The notes beneath the pieces were generated by a model. The model was given only the letters and a program-made list of their open reading frames with translations, had not been told where the DNA came from and did no database searches. Positions 54,233-62,848 of a stretch of DNA of 64,000 nt are shown in pieces. The translations under genes and the position numbers were made by a program. Source of the stretch: Nitrospina sp. GTDB lineage: Bacteria; Nitrospinota; Nitrospinia; Nitrospinales; JACRGP01. How positions within the stretch are numbered: position 1 is the stretch's first letter; each line of letters opens with the position of its first letter. The DNA is taken from NCBI GenBank assembly GCA_024648695.1, contig JACAVV010000005.1, positions 124,001-188,000 of the forward strand, read 5' to 3'.

Positions 54233-56860
54233 TTGGAAATGGGAACAAGGCAAATTAAAAAATTAATGTACACTCATCTGTCAGAAAATTATCTTCCGCA
54301 AAAAACCGGATTTTCAAAATTTGTACGCATCGCGGTATTTTACCTGGTTCTCATGTCGCCCGTCCCCCTTTGGGCGGACAATTTGTTTGTCGCCGACTCC
54401 ACGACCCTGGACGTGCGCGAGTTTGATAGAACAACAGGAAACGGATTCGAAACTTTCGGGGATACCGGCATGGAACTGGTCTTTCCCGAAGGCGTGGCGG
54501 TCCATCCCACAACCGGTAACCTGTTTGTGGCCGATAGCGATTCGGCTGAAGTCAAGGAATTCGATGGAGATACCGGTGCACTGGTAGGAGTTTTTGGCGA
54601 TACAGACTCGGAATTATTTTTTCCGATGGGCATCGCTTTTCACCCGGATACTGAAAACCTGTTTGTCGTGGATTTTGACCAGGTTATTGAGTTCAATGGC
54701 GACAACGGCAATCTGGTAGGTGTTTTTGGAGACACTAGTACCAATCTCACCGAACCGGTCAATCTTACTTTTCATCCCTCCACGAACAATTTGTTTGTGA
54801 CCGATATCAGCACCCACGATGTGCGCGAATTCGATGGCAGTACCGGTTCCTTTGTCGGTATCTTTGGCGAAACGGCAGACAACCTGGTCGAGCCGGAGGG
54901 ACTGGTCTTCAATCCAGCGGACGAAAACCTGTTGGTCGTGGATTCGAAGAATGGCGATGTGCGCGAGTTCGATGGCAGTACCGGCAACTTTATGAGCTCG
55001 ATGGGGCAAACCGGAGCCAACCTGGAGTTTCCTGTCGCCATTACGTTTCACCCGGACTCAGGGAACTTCCTGGTGACGGATTTGGGAATGGGTAACGGCG
55101 ATGTCCGGGAATTTAATGGGAATACCGCCGCTTTCATTGGCGTTTTTGGCCAAACTGCGGAAAACGTCGAATTCCCGGAAGCGATTGCTATGCATCCCAC
55201 CACCAATCGATTGTATGTCCGCGACTCCCAACTGGCAGAGATTCGAGCGTTTGATGGGACCAATGGATTCATTGAAGCCGGATTTGGAGCCACTGCCGAC
55301 AATTTACAAACACCGAAGGATGTAACGTTTCACCCCGCTACCGGCAATTTGTTTGTGGCCGATTCCGGTACGCGAAGCGTTCTGGAATTCAATGGGACCA
55401 CAGGCGCTTTCGTGGGTGAGTTCGGAGCGACTCGAACGAACCTCATCACGCCGGAATCCCTGGCGTTTCATCCGACGACCGGCCACTTGTTTGTTTCTGA
55501 TTCTAGTGCTGATGATGTGACGGTATTTAATGGTACCAATGGGAACTTGATCGGAGTGTTTGGCGATACCGCGGCTAATCTGGGCAATGCCAAGGGAATC
55601 GCGTTTCACCCGACCAGTGGAAATTTGTTTGTAGCCGATGCAGGAAATGATGATGTCCGAGAATTTGATGGGATCACCGGCACGTTTTTGGGTTCCTTTG
55701 GCCAAACTGCGGGAAATCTTACCGACCCTGAAGATATTTTGATTCACCCCAACACCACCGGTTTTCTGGTTTTGGATACGGTCAATGATTTGATCCGCGA
55801 ATTCAACAAAACCACAGGTGCGCATGTAGGGGTCTTTGGTCAAACCCAATCCAACTTGAGCGATCCGGTTCGCATGGTCCTGAGTCCGGTAGACAGCGAC
55901 ATTCTGGTAGCCGACAGCACTCTGGGCGACATTCGGGAATTCGATGGGGCTTCGGGAAACTTTGAAGGTATTTTCGGGGAAACCGGCAACATTCTGGTTT
56001 CGCCGGTCGGTCTCGATTTCAAACCCGATTCGTTGAGTACCCCTTCAGAAGGTACACTTGTGGTGTCACCGACGACGGATCTTTCCTTCTCCATTTCCGA
56101 GGGACAAACTCCAAACGGTCTTTCTCAAACGTTCAACTTGCAGAACATCGGATCCAATTCCATCAACTACACCGTGTCCAGCACCCAAAGCTGGCTGACC
56201 TTGTCGTCGACTTCGGGGACTTTGGCTTCTTCTGAAGCAACCACAATAGACGCCACGGTCAACGCCCAGGCCGCGGCCCTTGCAATAGGGCAATTCAACG
56301 ATACTGTCAGTTTCACAAACACTACCAACGATAATGGCAACACCTCGGTGGATGTGACGCTGTTTGTGGCGCAAGGCACAACGCCTCCGCTCAGTGTGGT
56401 CTCACCCTATTGGCAATCGGATTCCGGCACCTATACCTTTTTAAGCGTGAACCATCCCGGATTGTCGCAGATGAATTCCCGGATAGGGGTCGTGTTGTCT
56501 GCAATTTTAAAAGACAACAGTCCGCAGGGAATCGTAGAATTCACTGTCAACGCCAACGACAAACAGCAGATTTTTATTGCCGCGCAGAATAATCCAATCA
56601 TCAATTCAACCTCCATACCTTCAGCCAAACACATCACCACCGATCCCGGGGAAACGGTGTTTGGCCGCCTGGTGTTCAGTCCCAATGCACGGAATCCTTT
56701 AATAGCCCAATCGGGCGGGGGCCTTCGGGACATCACCATGTTGAGTATCTGGGGCGCCATCGTGGTACAGTCGAACAGTACCGGATTCGCTATGGAGTTT
56801 GTGGGCGATATGAGCGATTCACGTGCTGTGAGCAGTGCCGCGTTTAGCGGAACCAACTGA
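54233..56860 (+). CDS. Secreted 12-repeat beta-propeller protein with BACON-like and shared C-terminal domains
   Basis: 875 residues from TTG 54233, which has TAAGG 7 bases upstream; ATG 54239 and ATG 54266 are alternatives. A signal peptide ends near residue 48 (L-W-A-D). Twelve repeats of about 46 residues follow (pattern L-F-V-A-D-S-x-x-x-D-V-R-E-F-D-G-x-T-G and then F-H-P-x-T-G-N), NHL/YVTN-like, enough for two six-bladed propellers. A BACON-like domain (about 612-715; W-L-T-L-S-S-T-S-G-T-L) follows. Residues 722-875 form a C-terminal domain, V-V-S-P-Y-W-Q-S-D to A-F-S-G-T-N, closely matching the end of the giant cytochrome protein. It is probably a surface or periplasmic binding protein. 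It is divergent from the LMF-like gene. Confidence 0.87.
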   Translation: MEMGTRQIKKLMYTHLSENYLPQKTGFSKFVRIAVFYLVLMSPVPLWADNLFVADSTTLDVREFDRTTGNGFETFGDTGMELVFPEGVAVHPTTGNLFVADSDSAEVKEFDGDTGALVGVFGDTDSELFFPMGIAFHPDTENLFVVDFDQVIEFNGDNGNLVGVFGDTSTNLTEPVNLTFHPSTNNLFVTDISTHDVREFDGSTGSFVGIFGETADNLVEPEGLVFNPADENLLVVDSKNGDVREFDGSTGNFMSSMGQTGANLEFPVAITFHPDSGNFLVTDLGMGNGDVREFNGNTAAFIGVFGQTAENVEFPEAIAMHPTTNRLYVRDSQLAEIRAFDGTNGFIEAGFGATADNLQTPKDVTFHPATGNLFVADSGTRSVLEFNGTTGAFVGEFGATRTNLITPESLAFHPTTGHLFVSDSSADDVTVFNGTNGNLIGVFGDTAANLGNAKGIAFHPTSGNLFVADAGNDDVREFDGITGTFLGSFGQTAGNLTDPEDILIHPNTTGFLVLDTVNDLIREFNKTTGAHVGVFGQTQSNLSDPVRMVLSPVDSDILVADSTLGDIREFDGASGNFEGIFGETGNILVSPVGLDFKPDSLSTPSEGTLVVSPTTDLSFSISEGQTPNGLSQTFNLQNIGSNSINYTVSSTQSWLTLSSTSGTLASSEATTIDATVNAQAAALAIGQFNDTVSFTNTTNDNGNTSVDVTLFVAQGTTPPLSVVSPYWQSDSGTYTFLSVNHPGLSQMNSRIGVVLSAILKDNSPQGIVEFTVNANDKQQIFIAAQNNPIINSTSIPSAKHITTDPGETVFGRLVFSPNARNPLIAQSGGGLRDITMLSIWGAIVVQSNSTGFAMEFVGDMSDSRAVSSAAFSGTN

Positions 56861-56864
56861 TCCC

Positions 56865-57671
56865 ATGCCGCAACCTCAGTCGGGAACAATTGCTTATCCC
56901 CGTGACCACAAGATGTTGCTGGTTTGCCGGATCAACGATTTGCCCATGAATGCCATGAGCGCCTCGCATCTCGGTGCGATGGTCCCCGGGTGGGTGATGG
57001 AGATCAACAAGAAGAACGCGCAAATCCAAATGGTGGCCACTATCGGGTATTGTCCCATGTCCTGGACCCTGATATGGCAGGGACGGCATCCCCCCGGATT
57101 TGAACTGGAACTTTGGGAAAAAGACGATGACGAGTTCGACGACGGCACGATGTTTTTCTTCATCACCTCGAACTCTGCAGAAGAAAACCGCAACCTGTTC
57201 GATCAAATCAAGCCTTACCTGAGAAAACTGGGTTCGGTGGTTGGCGAATTTCATGGCGAGTCTTTGGAGATAGACCGTGAAGCGTGGGATGAAAAGCTCA
57301 ACACTCTTTCTCCATTAATCGGAAAAGACCATCCAGAATTTTTCAATAGCGCATTTGCCTATTTGCACGGCAACTTCAAAAATGAAACTTCATCGCGAGA
57401 AACCCTGTGCCAGCAGTTGGAATCGGAAGGGGTCTTGACCCGAACCTTCGAAACCCGTTTTGGAACGGAACCCGGGCGCTTACATTTAACCTTAACCGGA
57501 ACACTGGATAATCTCGAAGAATTCGAAGAGCCGGGAACGATTCCACTGAACACGTCCGAATCCCTCACCGTGTCCGATTATTATTTCGTTCCATCGCTGG
57601 AGTTATTAGTGGCTGTCCGAATGGGCACATTGAGAATGGGTGAATTTTCTCCCACCGCCAAATGGAAGTAA
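56865..57671 (+). CDS. Uncharacterised protein, no recognised domain
   Basis: 268 residues from ATG 56865, four bases after the propeller gene stop; a GTG at 56835 inside that gene is the alternative. No signal peptide or membrane segment, so probably cytoplasmic. The sequence is acidic, with W-E-K-D-D-D-E-F-D-D-G and L-D-N-L-E-E-F-E-E-P, and contains M-G-T-L-R-M-G-E-F near the end. I do not recognise the family. The close spacing suggests cotranscription with the propeller gene, but a functional tie to a secreted protein is not obvious. It converges on the FAH-family gene with 12 bases between them. Confidence 0.65.
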   Translation: MPQPQSGTIAYPRDHKMLLVCRINDLPMNAMSASHLGAMVPGWVMEINKKNAQIQMVATIGYCPMSWTLIWQGRHPPGFELELWEKDDDEFDDGTMFFFITSNSAEENRNLFDQIKPYLRKLGSVVGEFHGESLEIDREAWDEKLNTLSPLIGKDHPEFFNSAFAYLHGNFKNETSSRETLCQQLESEGVLTRTFETRFGTEPGRLHLTLTGTLDNLEEFEEPGTIPLNTSESLTVSDYYFVPSLELLVAVRMGTLRMGEFSPTAKWK

Positions 57672-57683
57672 CCTGACCCTGGC

Positions 57684-58340
57684 TCATCCGACCATCGTCC
57701 AGGAAAATTTTCCCAGTTGCGGACTGCCTAAAATAATTTCATCTCCTGGCAGTAACGGTCCGACGCCTTCCGGCGTACCGGTGAATATCAGATCGCCCGG
57801 CACCAGAATCCAATGCTTGCTGAGAAACCGGATCAATGCAGGAATGGGGAAAATCAAATGACGTGTGTTACCTTCTTGCCTTAAAGTTGGACCCACCCGG
57901 CATTCGAATGAAATGGAATCAAGGTTTATGGAATCGTTCAGCATCGTGAAGTTTCCCAGAGGTGCGCTTTGCTCGAAACATTTGGCCTTTTCCCAGGGCA
58001 AACCTTTTTCCTTTAAATTCTTTTGAATGTCCCTCAGCGTGAGGTCCAGTCCCAGAGAAAGTCCGGCAATACAGTCGCGCGCCCTGGCTTCCATGATGTG
58101 TTCGGCACGCTGGCCAATGAGCACCACCACCTCAGCTTCGTGTTGCAGGTTTTGGCCATAGGGAGGGTGACGTAACAACTTTTCCGGTTCAACCAGGCAG
58201 GAGGCGGGTTTCATAAACACCACCGGTTCATCGGGAATAGTATTCCCCAATTCCTTGACGTGCTTATGGTAATTGCGGCCGATACAAAAGACACGGTTGG
58301 CCTGGAAGGTCTGATTTTCAACTTGAATGGAAAAAGCCAA
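57684..58340 (-). CDS. Fumarylacetoacetate hydrolase (FAH) family protein
   Basis: 218 residues from a TTG start with GGAGTGG 9 bases upstream. The family core is clear: C-I-G-R-N-Y-H-K-H, P-V-V-F-M-K-P-A-S, the metal ligands in H-E-A-E-V-V-V-L-I and G-L-D-L-T-L-R-D, and F-T-G-T-P-E-G-V-G-P near the end. This short single-domain form resembles YcgM/FAHD1 acylpyruvate hydrolases or decarboxylases that act on beta-diketo or oxo acids with Mg or Mn. The exact substrate cannot be assigned. It is monocistronic and divergent from the PhoD-like operon. Confidence 0.9.
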   Translation of the reverse strand: MAFSIQVENQTFQANRVFCIGRNYHKHVKELGNTIPDEPVVFMKPASCLVEPEKLLRHPPYGQNLQHEAEVVVLIGQRAEHIMEARARDCIAGLSLGLDLTLRDIQKNLKEKGLPWEKAKCFEQSAPLGNFTMLNDSINLDSISFECRVGPTLRQEGNTRHLIFPIPALIRFLSKHWILVPGDLIFTGTPEGVGPLLPGDEIILGSPQLGKFSWTMVG

Positions 58341-58748
58341 TGGGTTCCACTCCGAAGATTAAGAATGGAAGGGTATCAAATGTTTTGGAAGATATAAAGA
58401 TTAAGGTATAAGAAAATTTTGAACTGGCAAAGCCTGCCGGCTTTAATTAAAATACCTATTGGTTTTTAATTCTTGGACAATGCTTTCATTGCCCATATTG
58501 GCAGGGATGAAAAATGACACTCTCACCCTATATTTCGCCAGAAAAGTTTATACCCGTTTGGAAACGATGCTTTATTCGAAGCACTCGATCCTTTGAAAAA
58601 ATCAATATTCATGAAAATCCTCGGTTTTAATACCTGTGATCACGCACAGGTTTAATCATTTGTACATTCGGGATTAGGAGAAGTTGTTCACCCTGGCACT
58701 CATTAGAAGAACCAAATGGCCAAATCCAAAAATCAAGGGGGGTAAAAA
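58341..58748. other. Divergent intergenic region upstream of the PhoD-like gene
   Basis: About 400 bases with promoters expected in both directions. Near its end a nine-codon frame (58716-58745, M-A-K-S-K-N-Q-G-G) stops three bases before ATG 58749. Its G-run (58737-58742) is also the ribosome site of the next gene. This might be a coupling leader or chance. No other feature is seen. Confidence 0.4.
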
Positions 58749-60434
58749 ATGAGCAAACTACGTGAACCCAATTTGGGCCCCATCGTGGGTCATACCAGTG
58801 AAACCTCGAGCCGTATCTGGATTCGTGGAGAAGACCCCGGAGACAAGGGAGCGAAACTGGTTTCTGAAAGGCGAACGATCGGTATCATCGCCGTTGTGGA
58901 AATCAATGGCAAAGCGGTACCCAATATCATCCCCTACTATTTTCGACTGCACCGGAAACATGACCGGACCGGGACCTTTCATCTGGGAGTCGAATCCTGT
59001 TTGACTTGTCTCGATGAAAAAGGGTCCAATCCCCTGAAACCTGGAACTGAGTACAAGGTGAAGGTCGGGACCCTGACCCTGGACGATCCCTTTGATGATG
59101 GCCAATCGGTTGAGGATGATCATTTCGCCCGCATCCTTCCTCCTGCGGATGTATGGGCCGAAGATTTAAAGGAATTGGACGATACTACATCTGCCGCCAG
59201 ATTCACCACGTTCAAAAAGGGCAATGCCTTAAGCTTTGTCGTGGGGTCCTGTCGCTACCCTGGAATTTTCTGGAAGGTGAAAGATTCCGACCGCATTTTT
59301 GGTCCAATGTTAAAAGAGACCCAGACTCCAGTAAATAAAATCAAACCCAGTTTTGTGTTGATGGTGGGCGATCAGATTTATGCGGATAAACTGAATCGCC
59401 ATGTTCCTCTGGGATTGGCGGATACCTTTGAAGAGTTTCAGGAAAGGTATCTGTCGGCTTTCGGATCTAGAAACATGCGCAAGCTGTTACAAAGTATTCC
59501 CAACTACATGATCCTCGACGATCACGAAATTGAAGACAACTGGAGCCAGGATCGCCTTGGGGAAGCACAAGCGAGAAAAGTTTTTCATCTGGCCATCGGT
59601 TCTTACCGCAGTTACCAATGGTGTCATAGTCCGCGCAATTATGGCGACCGTTTGTATTACGATTTCAATTGCGGAAACTATCCCTTTTTTGTGATCGATA
59701 CGCGAACCCAGCGCTATATGGACGATATCGAAGATGATCTGGCGGATAACCATTTGCTGGGCCGGCCTGCGCAAGATAAAAACGAGCCTAATCAATTGGA
59801 TCTTCTACTTGCCTGGTTGAGTGCACAAGACAAAAAGGTTCCCAAGTTCATAGTCAGTTCCAGCGTATTCGCGCCCAATCCTATTTTTGCCCGTGAGGGA
59901 CGCTTTGAACATTTGGAGGGTGAAGAAAAACTACGCAAAGATGCGAAAGCGAAACAGAAATCCGATTCCTGGCCGGCATTTCCTCATACTCGGCGGGCTA
60001 TTTTGCAGAAGATCGTCGATGAAAATATTCAAAATGTGATTTTTGTTTCAGGCGATATCCATTGTTCCAACGTAGCTGAAATCGAATTTTCGGGCACCCA
60101 GGACGCTAAAAAATTGAAGGCATTTTCAATCACCTCCTCGGCATTCTATTGGCCGTTTCCGTTTGCAGACGGCGATCCCAATAATTTTGTGCACAACTCG
60201 ACCAAAAAGGAAACCAGGGATACCTTTGTTATTCAGGAGAGCGGTGGCGCAAAGCCTCTCATTGAAATGAATTACAAGGCCTGGAATTTTACTCAAAAGG
60301 ATAACTTCTGCCGGGTGGATATCAACAAGAAGCTCAATCAAATCAAGGTCACCCCTTACGACGCTAAGGGAAACATTATTACTAACAGCAAGGGCAAAAA
60401 ACTGGTGTCCACTCTCAAATTGAGTTCCTGGTAA
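58749..60434 (+). CDS. PhoD-like metallophosphatase
   Basis: 561 residues with GGGGGG 6 bases before the ATG. No signal peptide is seen. An N-terminal beta-sandwich (about 1-150, G-P-I-V-G-H-T-S-E-T-S-S-R-I-W-I-R) precedes the phosphoesterase domain. Metal and active-site motifs: V-G-S-C-R-Y-P-G, M-V-G-D-Q-I-Y-A-D, M-I-L-D-D-H-E-I-E-D-N-W and V-S-G-D-I-H-C-S. These match the PhoD family of Ca/Fe-dependent alkaline phosphatases/phosphodiesterases. Lack of a Tat signal suggests a cytoplasmic member or a different export route. It leads a set with the GMC oxidoreductase (26 bases on) and the hydrolase. A role with those, perhaps in sterol-like or lipid chemistry, is an inference. Confidence 0.9.
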   Translation: MSKLREPNLGPIVGHTSETSSRIWIRGEDPGDKGAKLVSERRTIGIIAVVEINGKAVPNIIPYYFRLHRKHDRTGTFHLGVESCLTCLDEKGSNPLKPGTEYKVKVGTLTLDDPFDDGQSVEDDHFARILPPADVWAEDLKELDDTTSAARFTTFKKGNALSFVVGSCRYPGIFWKVKDSDRIFGPMLKETQTPVNKIKPSFVLMVGDQIYADKLNRHVPLGLADTFEEFQERYLSAFGSRNMRKLLQSIPNYMILDDHEIEDNWSQDRLGEAQARKVFHLAIGSYRSYQWCHSPRNYGDRLYYDFNCGNYPFFVIDTRTQRYMDDIEDDLADNHLLGRPAQDKNEPNQLDLLLAWLSAQDKKVPKFIVSSSVFAPNPIFAREGRFEHLEGEEKLRKDAKAKQKSDSWPAFPHTRRAILQKIVDENIQNVIFVSGDIHCSNVAEIEFSGTQDAKKLKAFSITSSAFYWPFPFADGDPNNFVHNSTKKETRDTFVIQESGGAKPLIEMNYKAWNFTQKDNFCRVDINKKLNQIKVTPYDAKGNIITNSKGKKLVSTLKLSSW

Positions 60435-60460
60435 GGGTTCTGAAATAAAGGAGGTTGAAA

Positions 60461-62848
60461 ATGAATCAAGGTTTATCCCACCCCTACCGCTTGATGGAAA
60501 GGCGTTATGAGGTGATTGTGATTGGCTCCGGGTATGGAGGCGGCATTGCCGCAAGCCGACTGGCGCGAGCGGGACAAAAAGTATGTGTTCTGGAGCGGGG
60601 CAAGGAATATTTGCCGCACGATTTTCCCAATGATCTTCCAGGAGCGAATGCGGAAATTCAGGTGGACGCCGGTGAGTCTTTGTTGACCAAGGACAATCCT
60701 CTCGGAATGTTCGATTTCCGCGTGAACAAGGATCTGAATGTTTTGGTGGGATGCGGGTTGGGAGGAACGTCCCTCATCAATGCTAACGTCAGCATTCAAC
60801 CGGACCCGCGCGTTTTTGACGACCCCAGTTGGCCGACCGAAATTCGCGACGATAAGCAATCCCTGCAGGATTTTTACCTGCGCGCGAAGGATATGTTAAA
60901 ACCCAATCCTTATCCGGAAAATACCTTCGGGTACCCGCCTTTAGGAAAAGATGTGGCGCTCGATAAAGGGAGTCAGAATGCCGATGGGAAATACCGCCTG
61001 CTGGATATCAATGTAAATTTTGATATTGAAGGAACCAATCATGTGGGCATGTTGCAACAGCCCTGCGTCAACTGCGGCGACTGCGTTTCGGGATGCCGGT
61101 ACCGGGCGAAAAATACCACCGCCCTCAATTATTTGCCCGATGCAAAAAATCATGGCGCTCATATTTTCACGCAAATCAAAGTTCACTACATTAAAAAACT
61201 GGGAGACCACAATTACCGCGTCTACTACCAACAACAATCGGAAAAAGAGTTCGACGATACGCCTGCCCTGTCCTTTATCGAGGCGGACAGGGTAGTGGTA
61301 GCGGCAGGAAGTCTGGGCTCTACAGAAATTCTTTTAAGGTCGCGGGAGCAGGGACTTTCTATTTCCGACACGGTGGGAAACAGTTTTTCTGGCAACGGGG
61401 ATGTTCTGGCTTTCGGTTACAACACCGACCAGAATGTCGGGTGTGTGGGATTCGGCAAGGATTCTCCGCAGGAGCGCACGCCCGTAGGTCCGTGCATCAC
61501 CTCTGTGAGCGATACGCATGATCCTGGCAAACCGTTGACAGACGGCATGGTGATAGAAGGAGGCATTGCGCCCGGCTTGCTGGGTCCCTTGCTACCGGTG
61601 GCCCTGTCTGCCATATCCCAGGCCAGTGGCGAAGACACCGACAGCGGTATCGCAGACGCCACCAAAGAACGGCTTCGCGAAATTGAAAGCCTGGTGCGCG
61701 GATACAAACATGGGGCGGTGGTCAACACGCTCGTTTACCTGGTAATGAGCCATGATGGCGCAAAAGGTCAGCTGGATCTTAATAACAACCGCCTGGAAGT
61801 GGACTGGCCCGATTATGCGGAACTGCCCGTTTTCAAACTAGTTGAAAAAAATCTGTACGACACCACTGAAGGGTTGGGAGGTACCTTTGTTTCCAATCCA
61901 CTCACCGAAAAGCTTTTGGGTGAAAATCTCATCACCGTTCACCCGCTTGGAGGTTGTTGTATGGGGCAGGACGGCAATGGTGGCGTTGTCGACCATTCCT
62001 GTGAAGTGTTTGACGGCAATGCCGGTGACCCCAGGGCCACCCACAAAGGACTGTATGTGATGGACGGTGCAGTCATCCCCATGTCTCTTGGCGTCAATCC
62101 CCTTTACACGATTTCTGCGGTGGCCGAACGGGCATGTTTTTTGATGGCCAAAAAAGAAGGTTGGAATTTGCCTTATGAGTTTCCCGGTGCGCCGCATGTC
62201 TCTCTGCCGAACTCTCAAATCCCGGACAGCAGTTCCCTGGGCTATTCCTTCACCGAAGTGATGCGCGGGTTTGGCGATAAAGATCCTGCCTTGTCCGAAG
62301 ATGAAGCCTATGCCCAAGGAAAACAGGCGGGAGAGGCCGCAAAGCTGGAATTCAAACTGACCATCACCATCGACAACCTGGACAAGTTCATTCGCGACCC
62401 CAATCATTTGGGGTCTATCACTGGCCATGTGCTCTGTCCGGCCCTCGGCTCAAAACCTTTAGCTGTATCCCAGGGCCGGTTCAATTTGTTCACTCCGGAT
62501 CCTTCCCAAAGCAAAACCCGCAATATGCTTTATTCGTTTGTATTGACCGGTGAGGATGGGACATCATTTTATTTCCAGGGCAAAAAGGATGTGAAAGACG
62601 ATTTGGGTTTTGATGTCTGGAAAGACACGACAACTCTTTTCGTCAAGATTTATTCCGGAATAGAGCCGAAGGGGCCTACGGTTTATCAAGGCAAGCAATT
62701 GATATTCATTCCCGACTTCATGAAGCAATTGCAAACCATGAGTCCGAAGAATGCAAAAGACCCCGCGGAGAAACTCGAAACCCAGGCGAAGTTTGGTCGC
62801 TTCTTCATGGGTAATATCTGGGAAACTTATATGGCAGGTGATTTATGA
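60461..62848 (+). CDS. GMC-family FAD oxidoreductase (cholesterol-oxidase-like)
   Basis: 795 residues from ATG 60461, with AAAGGAGG 6 bases upstream; the TTG at 60455 is not needed. FAD binding: V-I-V-I-G-S-G-Y-G-G-G-I-A-A-S-R-L-A. A cysteine cluster C-V-N-C-G-D-C-V-S-G-C (residues near 203-213) is followed by R-Y-R-A-K-N-T. The GMC C-terminal part includes H-P-L-G-G-C-C-M-G and M-D-G-A-V-I-P-M-S-L-G-V-N-P-L-Y-T-I-S-A. A further domain of about 180 residues (from about 615) has beta-rich sequence and no obvious catalytic motif. The family oxidises alcohols, including sterols. The stop overlaps the hydrolase start (ATGA). In related genomes these two activities can be fused, which supports a joint pathway; the substrate is unknown. 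Confidence 0.92.
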   Translation: MNQGLSHPYRLMERRYEVIVIGSGYGGGIAASRLARAGQKVCVLERGKEYLPHDFPNDLPGANAEIQVDAGESLLTKDNPLGMFDFRVNKDLNVLVGCGLGGTSLINANVSIQPDPRVFDDPSWPTEIRDDKQSLQDFYLRAKDMLKPNPYPENTFGYPPLGKDVALDKGSQNADGKYRLLDINVNFDIEGTNHVGMLQQPCVNCGDCVSGCRYRAKNTTALNYLPDAKNHGAHIFTQIKVHYIKKLGDHNYRVYYQQQSEKEFDDTPALSFIEADRVVVAAGSLGSTEILLRSREQGLSISDTVGNSFSGNGDVLAFGYNTDQNVGCVGFGKDSPQERTPVGPCITSVSDTHDPGKPLTDGMVIEGGIAPGLLGPLLPVALSAISQASGEDTDSGIADATKERLREIESLVRGYKHGAVVNTLVYLVMSHDGAKGQLDLNNNRLEVDWPDYAELPVFKLVEKNLYDTTEGLGGTFVSNPLTEKLLGENLITVHPLGGCCMGQDGNGGVVDHSCEVFDGNAGDPRATHKGLYVMDGAVIPMSLGVNPLYTISAVAERACFLMAKKEGWNLPYEFPGAPHVSLPNSQIPDSSSLGYSFTEVMRGFGDKDPALSEDEAYAQGKQAGEAAKLEFKLTITIDNLDKFIRDPNHLGSITGHVLCPALGSKPLAVSQGRFNLFTPDPSQSKTRNMLYSFVLTGEDGTSFYFQGKKDVKDDLGFDVWKDTTTLFVKIYSGIEPKGPTVYQGKQLIFIPDFMKQLQTMSPKNAKDPAEKLETQAKFGRFFMGNIWETYMAGDL

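Noticed and set aside
58661-58740. Sigma-54-like -24/-12 promoter (TGGCAC near 58694)
   Set aside because: The downstream GC element at the required spacing is missing.
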